Source: a bacterium
Lineage (GTDB): Bacteria; Verrucomicrobiota; Verrucomicrobiae; Limisphaerales; J093
Length of the DNA stretch: 8,168 bases
Reading direction: 5' to 3'
NCBI GenBank assembly: GCA_021839785.1
Contig: JAKCAB010000057.1
Coordinates: 1-8,168 of the forward strand
Position 1 is the first letter of the stretch. Every line of letters starts with the position of its first letter. Under the pieces are notes generated by a model, which made no database searches, was not told where the DNA came from, and was given only the letters and a program-made list of their open reading frames with translations. Positions 1 through 7,100 of the stretch are shown one piece after another. Made by a program: the position numbers and the translations under genes.

Positions 1-74
1 TCATCAACACGGCCGTCTTCACTCTGCTGGGCTTCATCGGTGGAAATCCTGACCCCACCCTCGCGAAGTTGTGA
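1..74 (+). CDS. 3' end of an unidentified upstream gene (partial)
   Basis: Reading from base 3, an open frame of 23 codons ends at the TGA at 72-74. The visible C-terminus is INTAVFTLLGFIGG followed by NPDPTLAKL, so a short hydrophobic stretch is followed by a polar tail. The stop overlaps the GTG start of nosD (GTGA, 71-74), the same arrangement as at the other junctions of this operon, which supports it being a real gene of the operon. Too little is present to name it. By position it could be another nos accessory gene such as a membrane or cytochrome component, but that is only a guess. The 5' end lies outside the window. Confidence 0.55.
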   Translation, partial: INTAVFTLLGFIGGNPDPTLAKL

Positions 75-1576
75 GCTGGCTGCGGTCAATTCAGTTCGAT
101 GAAGCGTGTCGGAGGACTCGCGCACCCCGAACCTGGTGCCGGCGAGCCAGGGTCTTGGGTTGTGTCAGTTCTCTGATGCTTTCGCTCGTCCCGCTCTCCT
201 TTCACGTGAGCGTGTCAGCGGAGACCATTGTCGCCACGGAATCTCTTTCCCAAGCCATCGCCACTGCCAAAGCCGGCGACACCATCCTAGTTTCCGGCCC
301 GAGGGTCTTCCGTGAGCACGTTGTCCTCGACAAACCCTTGCATCTGCTCGGCACGAACTCACCCGTCATTGACGCCGGTGGCGCGGGCACTCCCCTCACG
401 ATCCAAGCCTCAGGCGCCAGCGTGCGTGGTTTCACGGTGCGCAACGGCGGCCGCGATTTGGGCGCCTTCGATTCCGGCATCATGATTACCGCGGGCGGCG
501 TGGCGGTGGCCGACTGCCGCGTTGAAGGCGGCGGTTTCGGCATCTACATCCGGGGCGTCAACGATTGTCGCGTCGAGAACAACACGGTCCTGGGTGACAC
601 GAACGTTCCTCCCGCCCAGCGTGGCAACGGCCTTCACCTTTGGAAGACCCGGCACAACGTCATCGCAGGTAACTCCATCGCCGGCACGCGGGACGGCGCC
701 TATTTCTCCTATGCCGACGACAACCTGATCGCGAGCAATCGCATCGAGGAAACGCGCTTCGGCATCCATTACATGTACTCCCACCGGAACCGCCTGGTGG
801 GAAACACGCTCGACCGTAACGCGGTGGGCGCCGCCCTGATGTTCGCGCGCGACTGCGTGGTCGAGGGCAATCGCGCGTTCGCCAACCGGCGGCACGGCAT
901 CCTGCTGATGCAAGTCGAGCACTCGCGTCTCGCACGCAATACCGTGCGGGGCCAGAACCGCGGGCTCTTCGTGCAACTGGCGGTGCAGAATCGCTTCGAG
1001 GAAAACGTCATTGCCCACAACGACATCGGCCTCTATCTGAGCAACGGTTCGGAGGAAAACGTTTTTACCGGCAACGCCTTTCTGCGCAACACCGACCAAG
1101 TCTGGCAGCCGCCCAACGAAGTCGCGAAAGGCCGGCAGGCCGCGAACCAGTTCTCCGATCGCGGGCGCGGCAATTTCTGGAGCGACTACACCGGCACGGA
1201 TGCGGACCAAGACGGCGTGGGCGACACGCCTTATCACGAGACCGATCTTTTCGGCTACCTCGTGGACCGGCACCCGGAAGCGCGCGTGTTCGCGCTCAGC
1301 CCCGCCCTGGCCCTGCTCCGCAAAGGTGAGGAACTGCTGCCGCTGCTGACGACGCCCGGCGTGACGGATCCCGCGCCGCTCATGACTCCACCGAGTCTGA
1401 AATCCGAAACTCGAATCTCGAAATCCGAAGGAAGACCGAAATTCGAAGTCCGAAATGCCACCGCGGCGCGAACCGCCGGCCAAGGCTTCGAGTTTCGAAG
1501 TTCGGATTTGTTTCGGATTTCGAATTTCGTGCTTCGAATTTTGGACGGTGAGCCGCTGGCGACCTTTTTCGGATGA
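71..1576 (+). CDS. nosD: NosD, periplasmic beta-helix copper-assembly protein of nitrous oxide reductase
   Basis: NosD is the periplasmic partner of the NosFY ABC complex and is needed to mature the copper centres of nitrous oxide reductase. The 501-residue product has a basic N-region (RRAR at 24-27), a hydrophobic core and a likely signal-peptidase site after VSA (48-50). A right-handed parallel beta-helix follows, with PbH1/NosD-type turns at roughly 90-340 (N-x-(I/V)-x-x-N and G-(I/L) patterns). The family signature GNFWSDYTGTDADQDG starts at 367 and is followed by GDTPY. The usual NosD ending, PGVTDPAPLMTP, falls at 429-440. The remaining 60 or so residues (about 442-501) are low complexity, rich in S, R, E, K and F, and come from an inverted repeat in the DNA, so the protein is longer than I would expect for the family. 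The GTG start at 71 overlaps the upstream stop and gives a 50-residue leader. No convincing alternative exists, since ATG at residue 36 would remove the basic N-region. Confidence 0.93.
   Translation: MSWLRSIQFDEACRRTRAPRTWCRRARVLGCVSSLMLSLVPLSFHVSVSAETIVATESLSQAIATAKAGDTILVSGPRVFREHVVLDKPLHLLGTNSPVIDAGGAGTPLTIQASGASVRGFTVRNGGRDLGAFDSGIMITAGGVAVADCRVEGGGFGIYIRGVNDCRVENNTVLGDTNVPPAQRGNGLHLWKTRHNVIAGNSIAGTRDGAYFSYADDNLIASNRIEETRFGIHYMYSHRNRLVGNTLDRNAVGAALMFARDCVVEGNRAFANRRHGILLMQVEHSRLARNTVRGQNRGLFVQLAVQNRFEENVIAHNDIGLYLSNGSEENVFTGNAFLRNTDQVWQPPNEVAKGRQAANQFSDRGRGNFWSDYTGTDADQDGVGDTPYHETDLFGYLVDRHPEARVFALSPALALLRKGEELLPLLTTPGVTDPAPLMTPPSLKSETRISKSEGRPKFEVRNATAARTAGQGFEFRSSDLFRISNFVLRILDGEPLATFFG
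1397..1544. repeat. Large imperfect inverted repeat of CGAA/TTCG heptads inside the 3' end of nosD
   Basis: The arms are 1397-1454 and 1487-1544, separated by a 32-base GC-rich loop. Pairing base i with base 2941-i gives 43 Watson-Crick pairs out of 58 plus 6 G-T pairs, with no gap needed. In the left arm CGAA begins at 1405, 1412, 1419, 1426, 1437, 1444 and 1451, with a degenerate TGAA at 1398. In the right arm TTCG begins at 1487, 1494, 1501, 1512, 1519, 1526 and 1533, with a degenerate TTTG at 1540. Both arms therefore follow a 7-base period with one 11-base step at the mirrored position. The arms are clearly less GC-rich than the surrounding gene. The element is in frame with nosD and introduces no stop there. 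It is probably a dispersed, non-autonomous repeat of the host genome, and its RNA could form a long hairpin between nosD and nosF. Confidence 0.85.
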
Positions 1577-2313
1577 ACGCTTGCCTCGAATTCAACCAAG
1601 TCGCCAAGCGCTACGGCAGCGTTCACGCCCTTGCAGGCGTGGAGCTGGCCGTAGCCGCGGGCAGCATTCTGGCGTTGCTCGGTCCGAACGGCGCCGGCAA
1701 GTCCACACTGTTCGGCTGCCTGCTGGGTCTGATCCGTCCAAGCGCCGGCCGGATTCTCTGGCGAGGCCGGCCAATCGCCGATGCCGACCGCCGCGCCGTG
1801 TTCGGCTATCTGCCCGAACGCATCGCGCTCTATCCGCATCGGACCGTCCGGGACAACGGACTCTTCTTCGCCCGTTTGAAGGGGCACCCACCCGCGGAAC
1901 TCGAACGCCAGCTCAAGCGGGTGGGGCTTTACGCCGTGCAGGACCGTCCGGTGCGCCAGCTCTCGAAAGGCATGCTGCAACGGCTCGGGCTCGCCCTCGC
2001 CCTTTGCGGCCAGCCGCAAGTTCTGGTGCTGGACGAACCCTTCAACGGCCTCGATCCGGCATTGCTGGACGGCTTGCAGGGAATCCTCCAGGAAGAGCAC
2101 GCGCGGGGCGCCACGCTGCTGATTTCCACGCACACCCTGTCGGCCATCGAACCGCTCGCCACGCACGCCGCCATCCTGCTCGAAGGCCGCCTGGCCGACC
2201 GCGGTTCGCTGGACGAATTGCGCGCGCGGCACGGCGCAGATTCGTTGGAGGCCATTTACCATCGCATCGCTCGCCGGCAACGCAGCCGCGAACGGGAGGA
2301 AGTATTCGCATGA
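1573..2313 (+). CDS. nosF: NosF, ABC transporter ATP-binding protein for nitrous oxide reductase maturation
   Basis: NosF is the cytoplasmic ATPase of the NosDFY complex and powers conformational work by NosY and NosD during copper-site assembly. The 246 residues form one complete nucleotide-binding domain. Walker A is GPNGAGKST at 37-45. The Q-loop region reads FGYLPER (77-83), the Q-less form I associate with NosF. The signature is LSKGMLQR (130-137) in place of LSGGQ. Walker B is VLVLDEP at 150-156, followed by the D-loop NGLDPA and the switch histidine H187 in STHTL. The ATG overlaps the nosD stop as ATGA (1573-1576). I see no Shine-Dalgarno sequence in the 20 bases before it, so initiation probably depends on ribosomes finishing nosD. 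The length is slightly shorter than other NosF proteins I know but no motif is missing. Confidence 0.93.
   Translation: MNACLEFNQVAKRYGSVHALAGVELAVAAGSILALLGPNGAGKSTLFGCLLGLIRPSAGRILWRGRPIADADRRAVFGYLPERIALYPHRTVRDNGLFFARLKGHPPAELERQLKRVGLYAVQDRPVRQLSKGMLQRLGLALALCGQPQVLVLDEPFNGLDPALLDGLQGILQEEHARGATLLISTHTLSAIEPLATHAAILLEGRLADRGSLDELRARHGADSLEAIYHRIARRQRSREREEVFA
2294..2300 (+). promoter_or_regulatory. Strong ribosome binding site for nosY
   Basis: GGGAGGA lies inside the last codons of nosF, 9 bases before the ATG at 2310. It is the only clear Shine-Dalgarno sequence at any of the operon's internal junctions. It fixes the nosY start at 2310, although the open frame extends upstream through nosF. 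Confidence 0.75.
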
Positions 2314-3206
2314 AACCGCTTTGGTTCATTGCCACGAAGGAATTCAGCGATCGCTTCCGCAGCGGCTGGGTGATCGCCTGCACGGCGGTCTGGCTGGGGG
2401 CGATCGCTTTGACGAGCCTCTTCGGTCTGGCGCAAATCGGCCGCATCGGCGTGCAAGGCTACGAGCGCACCGTCGTGAGCCTGCTCAATCTCGTGCAATA
2501 CCTCGTGCCGTTGCTGGCGCTGCTGCTCGGGCACGATCTCATCGTGAGCGAACGCGAGGAGCGCACGCTGGCCGTGATCGTGGCGGGCGGAACGGGCCGG
2601 GCGCGCGTGCTGCTCGGCAAGTTTTTGGGCGGTGTGTTGACGCTGGCGTTTCCGCTCACGCTCGGTTTTGCCATTGCGGGCACCGCCATTGGATTGGCGG
2701 CGAAGGACCGCGCGGTGGGTTCGTTCCTCACGCTGGCGTTGTCGGGGTTGATGCTGGGCGTCGTGTTCCTCGCCATTGGCCTGCTCATTTCCACGTGCTG
2801 CCGCACGCGGGTGCAGGCGCTGGTGCTGGCGCTGCTCGCCTGGTGCGCCGCCGTGTTTGTGTTCGACCTGGTGGCGTTGGGTGTGACGGTCACGACTCAC
2901 TCGGCCCAGGCGGCGCAGGAGATCGAAACCGCCACGGACAACATGCACGTCAACTCCGCTGCCGACCTGCACAAAGCCTTTGCCGGCGAGGCGGAACCCC
3001 GCCCCGCGCACGCCGAACTGGCACAGCGCTCGCAAACGCTGGCGAGCTGGCTGCTCATCAACCCGGTGGATGTGTTCCGCGCCGTCAATTTACCCCAGCC
3101 CGCCGCCGTCGCGGTGCCGGTCCCGCTGGCCGCCGTGTCGGTTCTACTTTGGCTGGGCTTGGCGCTGGGCGGGGGCATCTGGAAACTACAACGAATCGAC
3201 TTATGA
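2310..3206 (+). CDS. nosY: NosY, ABC-type membrane permease for nitrous oxide reductase maturation
   Basis: NosY is the integral membrane subunit that pairs with NosF on the cytoplasmic side and NosD on the periplasmic side. The 298-residue product starts MKPLWFIATKEFSDRFRS, the typical entry of this family, with the short KEF-D-R helix before the first membrane span. Six hydrophobic segments are visible at about 20-40, 57-75, 106-130, 136-160, 167-192 and 270-291. Between spans 2 and 3 lies HDLIVSEREERTL (75-87), matching the conserved cytoplasmic motif of ABC-2 type NosY permeases. The long loop at about 193-268 between spans 5 and 6 is rich in Ala, Glu and His and carries the family motif LLINPVDVFRAVN (248-260). 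The start is set by the Shine-Dalgarno sequence at 2294-2300 and an ATGA overlap with nosF (2310-2313). The upstream extension of the open frame is out of phase with nosF and has no family similarity, so it is not part of the gene. Confidence 0.92.
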   Translation: MKPLWFIATKEFSDRFRSGWVIACTAVWLGAIALTSLFGLAQIGRIGVQGYERTVVSLLNLVQYLVPLLALLLGHDLIVSEREERTLAVIVAGGTGRARVLLGKFLGGVLTLAFPLTLGFAIAGTAIGLAAKDRAVGSFLTLALSGLMLGVVFLAIGLLISTCCRTRVQALVLALLAWCAAVFVFDLVALGVTVTTHSAQAAQEIETATDNMHVNSAADLHKAFAGEAEPRPAHAELAQRSQTLASWLLINPVDVFRAVNLPQPAAVAVPVPLAAVSVLLWLGLALGGGIWKLQRIDL

Positions 3207-4129
3207 AAACGAAAATCACCCTGGCTTGGTTGTGCCTCGCCACCCTGGCCGCGATCACCGGCGCGGTGTTGGTTGCCCATCTGCCACACGCGCCGGTCCA
3301 GGCCGCCCTCAGCGCCGCAGATCAGCAGACCTTCGTCGTCAAAGGCGTGGTCCGCAGCCTGGAGGCCAACGGCACGACGGTCCACATCGAGCACGATGAA
3401 ATCCCCGGCTACATGCCGTCCATGACCATGCCGTTCACGGTCAAGGACCCGACGGAGTTGCGCGGCTTGAAGGCTGGCGACGCGGTAAAGTTCCGGCTCG
3501 TGGTCACCAAGGACGACTCGTGGATCGCGGACCTGGCGAAGCTCGACCAGGCGCCCGTCGGCTTGGCAAAACCGGCCCCCGCCGCTCCGGTCGCGGCTTC
3601 GGAGATGGAGCCCGTTGCCATTGGTTCGCCGGTGCCAGACTTCACCTTGACCGATCAGAATGGCGCGCCTTTTCACCTGCGCGACCATCGCGGGCAAGCC
3701 GTGCTGGTGACCTTCATCTACACGCGCTGCCCGCTGCCCAACTACTGCCCGCTCATGTCCAGGAACTTCGCTGCCTTGCAGGCGCGGCTGAGCAAGGAGT
3801 TCCCGGGCAAGTTCCACCTGCTGTCGGTGAGTTTCGATCCGGCGTTCGACACGCCACCGGTGCTCAAGGACTATGCCGCGCGCTACAACCGCGACGAGAA
3901 AACCTGGAGTTTTGCTTGCGGTACGCCGGCGCAGGTGGATCGCGTGGCCCAACTGTTCGGCCTGCTCTACAAACCCGAAGGCGGCGTGATCACGCACGAT
4001 TTGCGGACCGCCCTGATCTCCCCCGAAGGCCGGCTCGTCCACATCTGGCGGAGCAACGTGTGGACGCCCTTCGAGGTCCAGCGCCGGGTGCGAGAGACCA
4101 TGCAGCCCGCTCAACAGGCCCGCCTCTGA
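3203..4129 (+). CDS. Membrane-anchored CusF-like/Sco1 fusion, copper chaperone
   Basis: This 308-residue protein joins two copper domains. A basic start and hydrophobic segment (about 4-25) form a signal or membrane anchor placing the rest in the periplasm. Residues about 44-113 resemble the CusF/CopX copper-binding fold: HDEIPGY (64-70) followed by MPSMTMPF (71-78) supplies the His and Met ligands, but the tryptophan of E. coli CusF is absent and M71 or Y70 occupies that region. An Ala/Pro linker (about 117-133) leads to a thioredoxin-like Sco1/SenC domain (about 138-300). This has VPDFTLTDQNG, then FIYTRCPLPNYCP with C176 and C182, and H265 in ITHDLRTAL as the third expected copper ligand. 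The cysteines are CX5C rather than the usual CX3C. Sco proteins load the CuA centre of cytochrome oxidase, and NosZ also has a CuA centre. The ATGA overlap with nosY (3203-3206) and weak upstream Shine-Dalgarno support a role in NosZ maturation, which is inference. Confidence 0.88.
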   Translation: MKTKITLAWLCLATLAAITGAVLVAHLPHAPVQAALSAADQQTFVVKGVVRSLEANGTTVHIEHDEIPGYMPSMTMPFTVKDPTELRGLKAGDAVKFRLVVTKDDSWIADLAKLDQAPVGLAKPAPAAPVAASEMEPVAIGSPVPDFTLTDQNGAPFHLRDHRGQAVLVTFIYTRCPLPNYCPLMSRNFAALQARLSKEFPGKFHLLSVSFDPAFDTPPVLKDYAARYNRDEKTWSFACGTPAQVDRVAQLFGLLYKPEGGVITHDLRTALISPEGRLVHIWRSNVWTPFEVQRRVRETMQPAQQARL

Positions 4130-4189
4130 TCGGCCACCGCGTCGCGTCTGACCCGAGGCGGCGACTTGTCGCGACCGACTTCTCCGGCG
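4130..4189. other. Convergent intergenic gap with no clear terminator
   Basis: Only 60 bases separate the stop of the copper chaperone gene from the stop of the minus-strand gene. Small inverted matches occur here: GTCGCG at 4141-4146 against CGCGAC at 4170-4175, and GCGAC at 4161-4165 against GTCGC at 4168-4172. There is no T-tract on either strand, so a canonical intrinsic terminator is not supported. Termination may be Rho-dependent or bidirectional through a weak GC-rich stem. Confidence 0.4.
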
Positions 4190-7100
4190 CTACGGCACCA
4201 GCACCACCTGGTAAAACCGGCGCGCGCCGCCGGCGGGGAATGTGTCCTGCCAGGAAGTCGTGCCCCCCGCCGCGACGATTTCCCCCGCGGTGTCGATCCA
4301 AGGCTCCGCCAGCGACGCGCATTGGCGCACGCGATACCGCCGTCCGGGCAGGCTGGAGAAGGTGAGCGTCACCGCGCCGTCCGGACCCACCTGCCAACTC
4401 ACGATCCGCACGCCAACGGGCACCTCCGGCGGCAGGGCGTTTGCCGCGGCGGGCGTCGGTCGCGGCAATGTGAAAAAAGGCTCCGGCGCGCCGTCCGGCC
4501 AGCGGCCCTGGCTGGCGTCGTCGGTTTGCGGGCCGAAGTCCACCGCGTCCACCGGTTGGCCCAGGCTGTCGAAGAGCGCGATCGTTTCGCCGTCCTGGCT
4601 CAAGCGGAAGTTGACGTGCAACGCGCCGCCGGACTGGGTTTGTTCCGGTTGGCCGTCCGCCCAGACCAACAAGAAGCCGTGTGCTGGCACGCTGAAGCCG
4701 GCCGGCACCACGAACCGCGCCGGGTCCGCCAACGAATCGCTGAGCCGCCAGCCCGCCAGCGAAACGGCGGTGTCACCCGGATTGTAAAGCTCGAACCAAT
4801 CGTCGAACGCGCCGTCCGTCGGATCGGCGAGCGTAGCCCGGTTCGCGGCCAGCCATTCGTTGATGCGGATCGCGGGCGGCGTGGCCGGCGTGCCGGTGAA
4901 GTTCACGGACAGGCTCGCCGAAGCACCGGCGATTGCCCGGCCCAAACGATCGACACCGGCGACGGTCAATTCGTTTTGGCCGGTCTGCAACGGCACGCGG
5001 AGTTCCCAACTGGTGACGCCATTCCAAGTGACGGGGCACGCGACGCCATTCACCTGGATCGTCCGCACAGCAACCGGCGCGGTGCCGCGAATCACCAGCG
5101 GATCCTGGTTGGTCGTGACGGTCGCGGTCGGGTGGGTGACGGCAAAACTCGCGCGCACCGTGTTGAGCTGGGTTTGCAGGTAGGCGCGGCGCTGGTTGAT
5201 CCAAGACTTGATGCCCGCCGGGTCGGACAGCGCGAGGTTGTCCGCGCGGAAGGCGGCGTACTTGGCGTCGAGCAAGGCGTCGATTCGCGTGCCAGCGCCG
5301 GTTTTGAAGAAACCGTCGAGCGCTTCCTGCAAGGCCGCCCAGTACCGGCGCACCCAGGCCGGCGTCCGGTACAGGCGCGCGACGGTGGGGTCGTTCACGT
5401 CGAAGAGGCTGGCGTTGACGGGGTCGTTGAAGACGCCCAGGCCGACATCGAAGTCCCAGCACATCAACTTCCAGGTATCGGCCTTCGGCTTGTAGAGGAA
5501 CGTGTTTTTCGCGTTCGGATTGCCGAAGGCGTCCCAGAACGACGCGAGGTCGTTCATCGCGAACGTGCGCATCCAGTGCTCCACGTCCACCACGGCTTCC
5601 ACGCCAGCCTGGTAATTCGTGGTGGCGTTCACCGCGTCCACGAGCGCGAACAGGTCAGTGAAGTCATTCGCCGAACCGCGCGCCGCGCGCGGCCGCCAGT
5701 TCCAGCGGTAGCGGGCGACTTTTTTCGCGCCGCCGGTGGTGGTGAAGGCCTCGAGCGTGTTCAGGATGCACGGGTCAAGCCGGTTGCCCGCATCGTCGAA
5801 TTCGTTCCAGCAATCGGTCTTGAACAGGCTGCCGTCGGCCTCGTCCGGGAACCATTCCTCGACGGTGTCGGCGCCGGGTTGCTGGACATCGTCGTAAATC
5901 GTGCCGCGGTGGAGGCCGTTGACGAACAGGTGCACGTAACGCCGATACACGTTGGGCAGACCGTACTGGTCGAGAAACCAGAACATGAGTTGCTCGCGCT
6001 GGTCGGTGGCGTCGCGGATGGGCCAGTCGAGCGTGAGGTGCGTTTCGCCGAGGAAGCGGACCGGCTTGGGGAAACTCAGGTCGTAGCCGCAAAGGTTCCC
6101 GGTGGGCGAGTCGTAGCCCGGTGCCGTGTAGGAACTGCCGCTGTAATGCGCGCCGGCGTTGTAGATGACGCGGTTCGTGCCGTACACGAACGTCGCGTCC
6201 ACGTCTTCGTTGCTCATCTTTTCGCGGCCCGCCCAGAACGCGCGGCTGGCTTCGGTGATCCACAACCGGTAAGTGCCGAACGCGCTCGCGGGCGCGGATT
6301 CGCCGAACCGGACCAGGCACTCGCGGGCCGGCGCGTCAGCCGGGAAGTGCGCCGTCGCTGCGGGCTGCGCGGCGTCCGCGGCCTCGATTTGAAATGCCAC
6401 CAGCGCGCCGCCCGGCTGGGCGGGGATCGCGCCGGTGAACACGCCGTCGCCCGCCAACTCGTCCGGCCCGGTGCCGTCATCGACCATCGGCACTTCAGCC
6501 AAGTCCGTCGCGGGATCGACGCGAAAGCGCAGCTTCACCGTGCCGACGCTGTCCGGGTCGGCCACGCGGGCAAACACGCGAACGGGCTGGCCGGCGGCAG
6601 GCAAAACCGGTCGATGGCTGACATCGGTGATCGTTGGGCCGGCATTTTCTGCGGCGCGGCTCGGCGGTCCGCCGGGCGTGCCCATCGTTGGCGGCAGGTT
6701 CAACCGGCCGACGGCTTCAAGGCCACCGCCGCGCAGGCGCAACAGAATCTCCGGATGCCCCCGCAGCCATTTCACGCGCGCGCGAATCGTGGCGGTCTGA
6801 CCCGCCGGGATGGGCGCAGTCAGCCGCGTGCGCGCGCGGTTCGCGACGTGATCGCCGCGGTCAGACGCGACGAGGTCCAGGCAATGCGCGCTGTTGAAGC
6901 CAGCCGCGGTCGCAAGGCGGCTCAGGCGCTGCGTGCCTTGGAAGAACCAGCCGTTGGCGCCGTTCTCGAACGTGCCGTTGGCGATGCGGTTCGCGCCGTT
7001 GCCGACGCGCACCTCCACGTCGTCCACGAGCGCCTCGCCAGCGCCGAGCAGGAAGACCTGCAACTGATCGGCGTTGGGGACCGCCGGGTGCACCAGGTCA

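Noticed and set aside
155..163. Lipoprotein signal in NosD (VLGC at residues 28-31).
   Set aside because: The cysteine comes before the hydrophobic core rather than after it, so it cannot be a lipobox cleavage site.
1397..1544. CRISPR array.
   Set aside because: The 7-base motifs have no spacer-sized intervals and form one inverted repeat rather than direct repeats with unique spacers.
1397..1569. Intrinsic terminator formed by the nosD inverted repeat and the T-tract at 1565-1569.
   Set aside because: The T-tract lies about 20 bases beyond the stem, the stem is far longer than a terminator stem, and termination there would silence the coupled nosF. A pause or attenuation effect is possible but unsupported.
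410..2280. Minus-strand open frames across nosD and nosF.
   Set aside because: No recognisable domains. They are shadows of well-identified plus-strand genes, helped by the stop-poor repeat at 1397-1544.
1455..2309. Upstream extension of the nosY frame, giving a 583-codon open frame.
   Set aside because: It runs out of phase through nosF, is Arg/Pro-rich nonsense, and the true start is marked by GGGAGGA and MKPLWFIATKEF at 2310.
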